Positions 56,376 through 64,000 of a stretch of 64,000 bases of DNA are shown here, piece by piece. Source of the stretch: Methanomassiliicoccales archaeon. GTDB lineage: Archaea; Thermoplasmatota; Thermoplasmata; Methanomassiliicoccales; UBA472. Position 1 is the stretch's first letter, and every line of letters begins with the position of its first letter. A program made the position numbers and the translations under genes. The stretch lies in NCBI GenBank assembly GCA_035527755.1, contig DATKZX010000002.1, positions 29,277-93,276 on the forward strand, written 5' to 3'. Below the pieces are notes generated by a model, which saw only the letters and a program-made list of their open reading frames with translations, did no database searches and was not told where the DNA came from.

Positions 56376-58352
56376 CTAATCCGAACGCTTAGGCTTAATC
56401 ATCATACGCGGTTCCCCGGTGGCCCTTGCTGTCACCTCGACCCAAGCGGTCTGTTCACCTTCCACGTTAATGCCGCCGTAGAACTTCTGTTCGTAGATAT
56501 CGCTTCGCACCCGGATGTTCTCGGCCCCGGCCTCGTATGCACGATTCTTCACGTACTCCTCGGCCTGCCTTCGGGCGCTACCCACCGCCTGTTCTACGTG
56601 ACCATATGTCACCGGCGGCCCGAAAGGGCCGAGAACGAAGAAGCGGTTGTCCTTGTCCGGAAAGACCTGAACGGTGATGGTCTCTGATATTTGGCTACAG
56701 ACAGCCCCCACGGCATTGCCGACATCGTGGTGCTTAGGGATGATCACCTTGACGTCCATGCGTTTCTCGAGCGGGGGCAGGTATATGTGCGTGGGCGCTC
56801 CGATCCCCACCAGAGGCCGGTCCATGCGTGTGGTCATCTGTATGGTGCTGCCCTTGTTCCCTTGCACCGAGGAACGCAGTAGATAATTGAAACCGACATT
56901 CTCCGGTATCTCTCCGGCCTCATCCAGGACCACTTTCCTCATGATCTCCTCACCGACCCTGGTGATCATCTCGTAATTGAAGGATCCCACGAAATCGTCC
57001 AGGGACATGTTCCCCCAATTGGCCATGAACTGTACCCCTAGCAGCGCCGCTTCCATATCGAAACGGTCGAAAAATCCCTGCACGTGCATGAAATCCGTGG
57101 GGGTAAGACCGGTCATCTGCAGGAAGCCCCGGTCCTTCAGCCTTTTCACCACATCCCGGTACGTGAACACATCCGGGACCCCGCCCCTGATCTCCTCCAG
57201 AGTGGATATCGGGTTGACCTTGACGAAATCATAGACCGCCCTTTCACGAGAGGTGAGCTTGCTGGTTCCTCTCTCCACATGGGTGTAGTAGTTGGTCTCG
57301 CTGGTGGCTTTCATCTTCTCCTTCAACCCGGGGAAGCTGGAAGATGCTATTGCCAACGGCACCACGCGTTCCGGACCGATCTTGAACATTCCCCTTTGAT
57401 CCGAGACCACATGGGAGTCGCCTCCCAACCCTACCGTCCAAATATCGATGGCCTTTACCCGGGTACGCCAACGGCCTACAATGGCACCTTCCTTGGAAAT
57501 GCGTGGGAAACCCTCGTCCAGATATGCGATGTCGGTGGACGTCCCTCCGATGTCCACCACTATGCAGTTCTCCTCATTGCAAAGGATCTTTCCGCCCATC
57601 AGGCTGGCCGCCGGCCCGGATAGTATGGTCTCCACCGGCCTCTCCCTTGCCATCTCGATGTTCATCAAGGTCCCATCGCCCTTGAACACCAGTATGGTGG
57701 CGGTTATCCCTCTTTCCTGTATCGAGCGCTCCACTCCGTCCAGGAACTCGTCGATGACCGGGAGCAGACGTGCGTTCAGCACCGATGTCACGGTCCTCTC
57801 AGGCACGCCCAGCTGCGAAGTTAACTGGTGGCCCATGACCACCGGCATCTGGGTCATCTCCTTGATTAATTTCGCGGCGTCCCTCTCGTGCTCGGGATTG
57901 TAAACACTGAAATGACTGGATACGACGAAGGAATCGACCTCATCTTTCATCTCCTCGATGGCTTTCTTAAGAGCTTTCAGGTCCAAAGGCGCCTGCTGCT
58001 GAGCCCAAACGCCGTGCCCACCAGTGATGAACACCTCCATGTCCGCTCCGGACTTGAACTCGGGCTGAGGGGTCCAACCGATCCCGATAAGGCCGACCTT
58101 TCCCCCTTTGCCCGTGAGTATGGAATTTGTGGCCAAGGTGGTGGAGAGGCCTATGAACACTATCTCAGAAATATCAAAAGTTTTCATCCCCAGCACGCCG
58201 TCGATGGCCCTTAGGACCCCAATGGAAAGATCGTGATAGGTCGTCGGAGATTTTGCCTTGGCGAGTACCTCCAATGTGGACATGTCCACCACAGCTGCAT
58301 CCGTATAGGTACCACCCGTATCCAGACCTAATCCTAGTTTTCTTTCCATCAC
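56376..58352 (-). CDS. HyuA-type ASKHA protein, hydantoinase/oxoprolinase family (658 aa)
   Basis: The N-terminal hydantoinase A domain has LGLDTGGTYTDAAVVD near residue 6, GLSTTLATNSIL and VVDIGGTSTDIAYLDEG (conserved Asp). A C-terminal half carries PTDFMHVQGFFDRFDMEAALLG and HIYLPPLEKRMDVKVIIPKHHDVGNAVGAVCSQI. Classical family members use ATP to open cyclic amides; in methanogens such proteins often adjoin corrinoid methyl-transfer genes, where a RamA-like activation role is possible. The start may be Met 1 or Met 2. The substrate is unknown. Confidence 0.8.
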   Translation of the reverse strand: MMERKLGLGLDTGGTYTDAAVVDMSTLEVLAKAKSPTTYHDLSIGVLRAIDGVLGMKTFDISEIVFIGLSTTLATNSILTGKGGKVGLIGIGWTPQPEFKSGADMEVFITGGHGVWAQQQAPLDLKALKKAIEEMKDEVDSFVVSSHFSVYNPEHERDAAKLIKEMTQMPVVMGHQLTSQLGVPERTVTSVLNARLLPVIDEFLDGVERSIQERGITATILVFKGDGTLMNIEMARERPVETILSGPAASLMGGKILCNEENCIVVDIGGTSTDIAYLDEGFPRISKEGAIVGRWRTRVKAIDIWTVGLGGDSHVVSDQRGMFKIGPERVVPLAIASSSFPGLKEKMKATSETNYYTHVERGTSKLTSRERAVYDFVKVNPISTLEEIRGGVPDVFTYRDVVKRLKDRGFLQMTGLTPTDFMHVQGFFDRFDMEAALLGVQFMANWGNMSLDDFVGSFNYEMITRVGEEIMRKVVLDEAGEIPENVGFNYLLRSSVQGNKGSTIQMTTRMDRPLVGIGAPTHIYLPPLEKRMDVKVIIPKHHDVGNAVGAVCSQISETITVQVFPDKDNRFFVLGPFGPPVTYGHVEQAVGSARRQAEEYVKNRAYEAGAENIRVRSDIYEQKFYGGINVEGEQTAWVEVTARATGEPRMMIKPKRSD

Positions 58353-58417
58353 AGTTCACGCTCACACGTTTGAAGGCACTATTACCTTTATTAAATATTT
58401 TTTTAGCCCTTGGCGAA

Positions 58418-59785
58418 TTATAACACAAGGGCAATTGGAAGCATCAACAGAACAAAGGCGGCGGCTACCGTACTGGTCATTTTGAAGCGGACGGAAAGTC
58501 CCTCCGAACGTGCCCAGAAGAACAGTGCCAATGATGACAGGATGACCATTTGCGCCCCTCCCAATAGTACGTACTTCTCACCAACACCGCTGAACTCGTC
58601 GATCGTGATGTTGGCCGCCATCACTACCACTGCCAGACCCTCCAAGGCCGCTATTGATAGGACCATGATGGGCAGGGAGGTGACGATCTTTTTCGGCCAT
58701 TTTCCCAGCAGGGGGCTTCCCTTGACCAGCCAAGCCATCAATCCGATCGATGAAAGGACCAGCAGCTGAATTCCGGCCAGACGGAATGTGCTCTCAAGAA
58801 TTCCACCAATGCCGTCTATATAGGTATCGGCGGCCAGCCCCATGGCGAACACGCCCTCGAATGCTAGTATCACCATGGCCAACATACTGGTGAATTCAGG
58901 CATGAACTTCCAGCCCAACCTTATTTCTCGCACCTTCCAGAGCAGGGGAGCGATGAGTCCTAGAGCGAACAATTGGGCGCACCCTGCCACAATATAGTGT
59001 TTGAATGCCCCCCCAATATCATCGATCACCACCGTTCCAGCGATCGTTGAGGCGATTATGCCTTCGAGGGCGACCATGCCCCCGAGAACGACCATGATCA
59101 CCAACGACCATCTGCGGGTCAAGTACTTGCTCACACGGGGTGCAAGATATGGATCTTGAATGATGGTCCAAAGCATGAACATTAAAGCGCCCAGGACGAA
59201 CAACTGCGCCCCGGCATTGAAGACCGTGCTTCCTAGGATCCCCCCGGTACCTTGTAGGTTCATGGTGTTGGCAATTCCCACCACGGTCAACCCCTCGACC
59301 ATGAGCATTGTCGCCGCCAGGGAGCCCAACGTGTCGACCAGCCAATTGACGCTGGGGACATTGCGCAGCCTCCATTGTCGTAGGGAGAGCGTTCCTAGAG
59401 CGAAAAGCAGCGCCCCGATGAGAACGATGTATTTCTTGCTGACCCCACCAAAACCGGTGAGGTTGACATCGCCTGCCAAGTAGACCATGACCAGTCCCTC
59501 GATGGCCAACAATCCCATGACCAGGTAGATGGAAATGCTTACCAGCTTGCGTATCATCGGTTGTTCCAATCGGGGCATGATGCCCTTGAGAACCCAGACG
59601 ATCGAGAGTATGATCCCGATCGTGGTAAGCTGTAAGGCAGCCAAAAAGAAGGTGGACCCCATGATACCGCCGATCCCTTCGACCACCACAGAATTTGAGA
59701 TGGACAACGCGAAGAAACCTACGAAGGCAACGATCCATCCTATTATTATCCCGATCGTTGCCCTACTAGAGAACCCATACCTCAT
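58418..59785 (-). CDS. Twelve-helix membrane protein made of six tandem repeats (455 aa)
   Basis: The protein consists of six units of ~75 residues, each with two membrane helices and a short GxGG-type loop. The loops are GIGGIMGSTF, GFGGVSKKYI, GTGGILGSTVF, DIGGAFKHYI, GIGGILESTF and FSGVGEKYV. Odd units carry GSTF-like residues and even units carry a K(H)YI-like residue, so the unit was duplicated as a pair of ~150 residues and then tripled. Each unit also repeats LEG and AGAQLxxLG patterns. No family is recognised. It overlaps its upstream regulator gene by four bases. Confidence 0.8.
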   Translation of the reverse strand: MRYGFSSRATIGIIIGWIVAFVGFFALSISNSVVVEGIGGIMGSTFFLAALQLTTIGIILSIVWVLKGIMPRLEQPMIRKLVSISIYLVMGLLAIEGLVMVYLAGDVNLTGFGGVSKKYIVLIGALLFALGTLSLRQWRLRNVPSVNWLVDTLGSLAATMLMVEGLTVVGIANTMNLQGTGGILGSTVFNAGAQLFVLGALMFMLWTIIQDPYLAPRVSKYLTRRWSLVIMVVLGGMVALEGIIASTIAGTVVIDDIGGAFKHYIVAGCAQLFALGLIAPLLWKVREIRLGWKFMPEFTSMLAMVILAFEGVFAMGLAADTYIDGIGGILESTFRLAGIQLLVLSSIGLMAWLVKGSPLLGKWPKKIVTSLPIMVLSIAALEGLAVVVMAANITIDEFSGVGEKYVLLGGAQMVILSSLALFFWARSEGLSVRFKMTSTVAAAFVLLMLPIALVL

Positions 59786-60708
59786 TTCGACACCGTTTGC
59801 CGAGCATGACCATTTTCTGAATTTAAAGAATTTGCGGGAGGAGATGGACCCATGCGACCCTTTTCTACATATATATCATCCATCTGCCCCACTTTGAGCG
59901 AGCGTTCAGGCGTCCTTTTCGCCTCACCATTGGCCAAACGAACGTCCTCGGTATTGAGCGTCCTTTGGTATAGGTCATTGATCATCTCAAGGGCCTTCAT
60001 ACCTCGCTCGGACAACGCGTAATCGCCCCGACCGCTCCTCTGTGAGATCATCCCGGATGTCATCAGACGCTGTAGATGGAACAACAGATTTCCCCCCCTC
60101 AAACTTGTCAGGGATGATAATTCGGAAAAGGACCGGGGCGTCTTGGCCAATGATTTCAGGATGGACAACCGTTGACCGTTGGATAGAGGCTCCAGGAGAG
60201 TCTTTACCACTTCCATCTCCGGTAGGGTGTAAATACTGCTACGCATGTCCTCCCGACTTCTATAGAGCTTTAGCGAACGCATGAGGTCCATCTGCTGTTG
60301 GAACAGCGTTCCCACCTCTGTGAAACAACCGTCGCATCTGCCTAGAATGCCTTTTGCCTTTATTGATTCAAGCAGTTCGATTCTAACGTTTATATCCTCT
60401 TCATCGATCCGGGGGAGGTCAAGCAGATCCATATTATCGTCTAGGAATCCCATGAACCTGGATCGACATTCTTTGCGCATGTCGCATCGCTTGGTCATTC
60501 CCGAGTCAAGGCGAGTGGCGGCCTTCTCCCTGGCCTCCCCCCTCAATAGATCGAACAGGTCCGATCTGTTAGAAGTAACGGTCTGAGATGTATGCAGCAG
60601 TGCGATCACATGCCTGAGCTCCAGACTTAACTCCTCCACCTTTTCTTTCAACTGACCTAGTTCTTTTTCGATGGAAGCGTCATTGGAGCTCATGTTCTTC
60701 CCAGACAC
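59782..60708 (-). CDS. Winged-helix regulator with Cys motifs (308 aa)
   Basis: A paralogue of the regulator at 382-1128. The first ~190 residues include a coiled coil (EKELGQLKEKVEELSLELRHVIALL) and Cys in CDMRKEC and CDGCF. The DNA-binding domain is LEPLSNGQRLSILKSLA, RSFSELSSLTSLRGGNLLFHLQRLM, wing ending RGDYALSERG. After the HTH there is a polar C-terminal tail of ~50 residues. It is coupled to the six-repeat membrane protein by a four-base overlap, so it probably reports on or controls that protein. The signal is unknown. Confidence 0.78.
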   Translation of the reverse strand: MSGKNMSSNDASIEKELGQLKEKVEELSLELRHVIALLHTSQTVTSNRSDLFDLLRGEAREKAATRLDSGMTKRCDMRKECRSRFMGFLDDNMDLLDLPRIDEEDINVRIELLESIKAKGILGRCDGCFTEVGTLFQQQMDLMRSLKLYRSREDMRSSIYTLPEMEVVKTLLEPLSNGQRLSILKSLAKTPRSFSELSSLTSLRGGNLLFHLQRLMTSGMISQRSGRGDYALSERGMKALEMINDLYQRTLNTEDVRLANGEAKRTPERSLKVGQMDDIYVEKGRMGPSPPANSLNSENGHARQTVSK

Positions 60709-60781
60709 TGCAATGACCTCATGATATAATATTGTGACCTGCCATTATATTATTAGATATAATTAATAATTATAAAACGAA

Positions 60782-60810
60782 TAAAAAAATAAATTTGGGG
60801 CGAAAGCCCC
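60782..60810 (-). terminator. Hairpin plus T-rich terminator of the corrinoid protein gene
   Basis: Read on the minus strand GGGGC-TTTC-GCCCC (60797-60810) is followed by AAATTTATTTTTTTAT. It lies right after the corrinoid gene stop. Confidence 0.7.
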
Positions 60811-60812
60811 GA

Positions 60813-61448
60813 TTACTTCTTCAACAGACCGATGGCGACCTGGACAGCCTCGTTGGCGTCATAGCCCCATCCATCGGCTCCGATGCTCTTGGCAAAGTCC
60901 GCGGAGGTGGCACCGCCGCCTACCATGGTCTTTATCTTGCCCTTTAGACCAGCCTCGGCCAGCATCTTCTCGATCTCCTTCATGCCCGCCAGGGTGGGGG
61001 TCATGAGGGTCGAGGTAGCGATGATCTGGACGTCCTCGTCCTTGGCCTTCTGCACTATGTCCTTCAGGGGCACGTCGCGGCCCAAGTCGAACATGGTATT
61101 TCCTGCGCCGGTCAGCAGGGCCTTGCAAATGTTCTTGCCGATATCGTGCACGTCACCCTCGACGACACAGATGACAATCCTTCCAGCGGCTGCAGCGGAT
61201 GCGGCATCCAGCTTCGGAAGGGCCACGTTCAATCCCTGGTACAGGGTCTGAGCGGACAGAAGGACCTGGGGCAGGAAGTACTCTTTCTTCTCATACTTCT
61301 CACCAACGACCTCCATAGCCTTGCTCAAACCGTCGAAAATGATCTCACGGGCGGTAACTCCGCCGTCGAGGAGAGCCTGGGTGGCACCCTTTGCCTCCTT
61401 GATCTTTCCCTTGACAACTATCTCGATCAATGCGTCCATGTTTGCCAT
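60813..61448 (-). CDS. Methyltransferase corrinoid protein (MtbC/MttC/MtmC type), orphan (211 aa)
   Basis: The start is ATG 61448 (MANMDALIEIVVKGK) with AGGAGGA upstream, rather than 14 codons earlier. A helical cap (residues 1-85) is followed by the B12-binding Rossmann domain with EGDVHDIGKN (DxHxxG, His near 101), STLMTPTLAGM and TMVGGGATSADF. This is the corrinoid protein that carries a methyl group from a substrate-specific methyltransferase to MT2. No MttB, MtbB, MtmB or MtaB is encoded in the window, so its partner lies elsewhere. Two palindromes mark its promoter. Confidence 0.93.
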   Translation of the reverse strand: MANMDALIEIVVKGKIKEAKGATQALLDGGVTAREIIFDGLSKAMEVVGEKYEKKEYFLPQVLLSAQTLYQGLNVALPKLDAASAAAAGRIVICVVEGDVHDIGKNICKALLTGAGNTMFDLGRDVPLKDIVQKAKDEDVQIIATSTLMTPTLAGMKEIEKMLAEAGLKGKIKTMVGGGATSADFAKSIGADGWGYDANEAVQVAIGLLKK

Positions 61449-61509
61449 TTTAGATTTCCTCCTAAGAAGTTTTCTGCGTCCAAATTTCAATTAAGACTAA
61501 TAAACCCTT

Positions 61510-61563
61510 GGATGGATGGATGAATTATCCATATCGATTTTAATGGATGGATTATATATCCAT
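61510..61563. promoter_or_regulatory. Two palindromic operator candidates upstream of the corrinoid protein gene
   Basis: The first (61510-61534) has TGGAT-GAATT-ATCCA at 61517-61531 after extra GGAT units. The second (61543-61563) matches 32781-32801 over 21 bases and contains GGAT-TATAT-ATCC. The second overlaps the likely minus-strand TATA box (GGATATATAATCC). The corrinoid ATG is 62 bases downstream of the first. AT-rich sequence surrounds them. Confidence 0.7.
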
Positions 61564-61611
61564 ACGAGGATGGCCATGTACTATCGTTAAGGCTGTTTAA
61601 AATAAAAACAT

Positions 61612-62730
61612 TCATAATAAACGACAGATAATTTGACCGCATTCGGGGCACTTCCCTTCCACCGTTCTATCGATTATATCGGAATAAGAAGGGCAGAATT
61701 TGCTAAGCCGCTCCCTGCTGTAGACGATCTTCTCGGAGACCTCCTTCGCCATCCTCTCGATAACCACAAGGCCGCACTTGGGGCACGATGTACGATGCTC
61801 GTCCCCCTCGACCATACCGCTCAGGTAAACGAAGTTCAGACCCGCACGCTCAGCCATATCCTTGGCGGCCCTCATCGCATCCATGCTGGTCGATGGTAAA
61901 TGGGAGAGCCTATGCGCTGGCATGAATCGATAAAGATGTAATGGCACATAGCTACCTAAATCGTCCTTGACCCATTGGAAGAAAGCGTTCAATTCATCGA
62001 CCTTATCGTTAAGACCGGGGATGATCAGATAAGCGAGTTCCAGATGGTTTCCGTTCCCGTACAAGTACTCGCATGTCCGAAGCACCGGCGCCAGCGAGCC
62101 CCCGCAATGTCGACGATAGAACTCCTCTGTGAACCCTTTCACATCCACCTTGAACACGTTCACCACCGAGGCTATTTCCTTTAGCGGCTCTATCTCAATG
62201 AAGCCGTTGCTGTTCATCATCGTGTATAAATTAGATTTACGGGCCAGTAGGGCTACGTCCGTCACGAACTCGTTCCAAATGATGGGTTCGTTAAATGTGA
62301 AGGCCACCCCCTGCACATCCTTCTGCACGGCGAATGCGACCATCTCCTCCGCTGTCCTCTCCGGACAATCGATCCCTTCGAGCCCTGCGGACGCCAGGGC
62401 GGCGTTCTGGCAGCAATCACAGTCCAGGTTGCATCCGAAGGTGCCCAGGGAAAGCAGCTTGGAACCGGGTCGGTAGTGGTAAATGGGCTTCTTCTCTATC
62501 TGGTCCACGGCCTGGGCGCACACCCTGCCGTAATTGAAGGCCCGCATTTCACCTTGTATTACGCCCCGAGTGCGGCATATGCCCACCTCACCTTCTCTCA
62601 ACATGCAATGGTGAGGGCAGAGCGCACACTCCCCGGCGGGAGTTCCCTCTATGCCCCACCGTGCTCGATGGAAGACCGTTTCTGGTATGTCCGATTCAAT
62701 AGTCGTCATCCTCAGATTGAGATGCACCAC
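61612..62730 (-). CDS. AmrS-type radical SAM protein (372 aa)
   Basis: The AmmeMemoRadiSam radical SAM protein pattern is present: CALCPHHCMLREGEVGICRTRG with an N-terminal Cys site, then the radical SAM loop GCNLDCDCCQN (CxxxCxxC) near residue 100. Two C-terminal zinc-ribbon motifs follow, CPKCGLVV near 310 and CPECGQII near 365. It is related to PFL-activating-enzyme-like proteins that act with AMMECR1 and MEMO in modifying RNA or protein. Partner genes are not in view. The ATG could be 62730 or a Met 24 bases downstream. Confidence 0.9.
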   Translation of the reverse strand: MVHLNLRMTTIESDIPETVFHRARWGIEGTPAGECALCPHHCMLREGEVGICRTRGVIQGEMRAFNYGRVCAQAVDQIEKKPIYHYRPGSKLLSLGTFGCNLDCDCCQNAALASAGLEGIDCPERTAEEMVAFAVQKDVQGVAFTFNEPIIWNEFVTDVALLARKSNLYTMMNSNGFIEIEPLKEIASVVNVFKVDVKGFTEEFYRRHCGGSLAPVLRTCEYLYGNGNHLELAYLIIPGLNDKVDELNAFFQWVKDDLGSYVPLHLYRFMPAHRLSHLPSTSMDAMRAAKDMAERAGLNFVYLSGMVEGDEHRTSCPKCGLVVIERMAKEVSEKIVYSRERLSKFCPSYSDIIDRTVEGKCPECGQIICRLL

Positions 62731-63000
62731 AAACGGGGCATTTATCCTGGTTCTTCTTTAAAATACATCCACAAACGATGCACTCGACCAATATAACCCT
62801 CAATACATTAAGGTAGTTGAATAGTAACTAATTTTCGGTCCAGATTCCCTTATTTGTAATGATGACGGATTTTCCACGACCTTGATACCCACCTCATCGC
62901 GTAGCCAGACCCAGTTCTGGTCGCTGGACCCATGGGCTTGGTGGTGATCACTGGAACGGCCCTCTCCTCATTCCTGAACGATAAGAGCAATGATCGGAAA

Positions 63001-63945
63001 CTAGACCGGGTCACCCAAGAGCTGACCGAGACCTTTCTGAACTGTGACCTGCGGCGAGTAATTCAATCCAGTCATGGTCTTGGTTATATCGGCCAGCGAG
63101 TACCGGATATCCCCTTCCCGGGCAGGTTGGTGCAGTACATTGCCCTGTACATCCTTTCCGAACGGCTTTAAAACCATCTCAGCCAGTTGATTGATGGTGA
63201 TCGGTTCTCCTCGGGCCACGTTGAATACCTCACCGTTGTGTTCGGTGTCCAACGCCGCCAACACGTTTGCTTGGACCACATCGCTTACATGAACGAAGTC
63301 CCTGGTCTGCTCCCCGTCCCCGTAAATGGTCAGAGGTTCGCCCTTATTGGCCATTTCTATGAAGCGGGGGATGACCGCGGCGTACTGGGAATTGGGGTCC
63401 TGACGAGGCCCAAAAACGTTGAAATAGCGCAAACTGCAGGTCGGCAGACCGTAATTCAGCCAGAAATTTCTGCAATAATGCTCCCCGGTCAACTTGGTGA
63501 CCGCGTAGGGAGAGATGGGCATTGGGAGGTCGTCCTCAAACTTGATCGGAGACGGAGCGTCCCCGTAGATGGCCGAGGATGAGGCGAACACCACCTTTCT
63601 TACCCTGGCCGCCTTGGCCTCCATCAGGACACGCAATGTCCCGCAGACGTTGACCTGATTGCTCGAGATGGGATCGTCCACGCTTCGCGGCACAGACGCG
63701 ATGGCCGCATGATGGAATACGTAATCCACACCCTCCATGGCCCCATGCACCAGATCGACGTCCCTGATGCTCCCGGTCAAGAGTTCGGCCTTGACCCCCT
63801 TCAGGTTCTCACGCTTGCCGCTAGATAGGTCGTCAATAACGATGACCTCGTTCTCCTCCGCCAGAGCGGATGCTATATGCGAACCGATGAAACCGGCGCC
63901 GCCGGTTATACAGACCCGGCGTCCAACTATATTTTTCCCTTTCAT
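63001..63945 (-). CDS. NAD-dependent epimerase/dehydratase, UDP-glucose 4-epimerase-like (314 aa)
   Basis: An extended SDR: the NAD-binding GGAGFIGSHIASAL near residue 14, the DLSSG loop, VFASSSAIYG and the catalytic SPYAVTKLTGE (YxxxK). It closely resembles archaeal nucleotide-sugar 4-epimerases (GalE-like) that provide sugars for surface glycans. The gene begins near the end of the window; its upstream context is not visible. Epimerase versus dehydratase specificity cannot be decided. Confidence 0.9.
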   Translation of the reverse strand: MKGKNIVGRRVCITGGAGFIGSHIASALAEENEVIVIDDLSSGKRENLKGVKAELLTGSIRDVDLVHGAMEGVDYVFHHAAIASVPRSVDDPISSNQVNVCGTLRVLMEAKAARVRKVVFASSSAIYGDAPSPIKFEDDLPMPISPYAVTKLTGEHYCRNFWLNYGLPTCSLRYFNVFGPRQDPNSQYAAVIPRFIEMANKGEPLTIYGDGEQTRDFVHVSDVVQANVLAALDTEHNGEVFNVARGEPITINQLAEMVLKPFGKDVQGNVLHQPAREGDIRYSLADITKTMTGLNYSPQVTVQKGLGQLLGDPV

Positions 63946-64000
63946 GTTCGGACTTTTCCCTTAACACTTTAAACGCATTTCAAATTATGGCGCTCTGTCC

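Noticed and set aside
62932..63171. 79-codon frame on the plus strand over the epimerase 3' end
   Set aside because: It is antisense to the epimerase gene for most of its length and encodes no recognisable domain.

Overview
The window is archaeal and comes from a methanogen. It carries a methyl-coenzyme M reductase operon (mcrB-mcrD-mcrG-mcrA), the MCR activation and modification genes (mcrC, atwA, methanogenesis marker genes 3, 5, 6, 7, 15 and 17, ycaO/tfuA) and an archaeal-type RNase P RNA. Promoters look like TATA boxes about 25 bases upstream of transcript starts. Corrinoid methyl-transfer genes (an orphan corrinoid protein, RamA-type activase, two methylcobamide:CoM methyltransferases) and no Mtr membrane complex in view suggest an H2-dependent methylotrophic methanogen of the Methanomassiliicoccales type. 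That taxonomic call is inference from gene content.

Layout. 1-12.9 kb: end of an M32 carboxypeptidase gene, a Cys-containing winged-helix regulator divergent from a small Cys protein, two UbiA-family prenyltransferases, a tRNA-Leu(GAG) with a displaced 3' copy marking an old integration event, rnpB, an eIF2B-like protein, a MacB/LolD-type ABC exporter and TrpB2. 13-24.4 kb: DUF835 proteins, a large STAND ATPase with TPRs, a 55-aa repeat peptide, HAD and RidA proteins, a CopA copper ATPase with a YHS protein, a GlcD-like oxidase and two divergent unidentified structured RNAs.

24.4-45 kb: the MCR island. mmp3-6-5-15-17-7 and atwA-mcrC run leftward as two tight operons that would mature and reductively activate MCR. 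A DUF4443/DUF2111-type regulator is divergent from atwA. mcrBDGA is followed by a DUF2098 protein and preceded by tfuA/ycaO, which install the McrA thioglycine. An Lrp-type regulator lies upstream of ycaO.

45-64 kb: the methyl-transfer region. It holds soluble MtrA-like and MtrH-like proteins, a metallo-beta-lactamase protein, RamA, a short CobW-type GTPase, two MT2 enzymes, a HyuA-type ASKHA protein, a six-repeat membrane protein with its regulator, an orphan corrinoid protein, an AmrS-like radical SAM protein and a sugar epimerase.

The strongest new signal is a palindromic element built from GGAT-N5-ATCC. It occurs at the promoters of mcrB, of the DUF4443/DUF2111 regulator and (twice) of the corrinoid protein gene, overlapping or abutting their TATA boxes. 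I read it as the operator of a methanogenesis regulon whose regulator is encoded in the window. The second is the uncoupled MtrA/MtrH pair, which suggests a soluble methyl-transfer branch.
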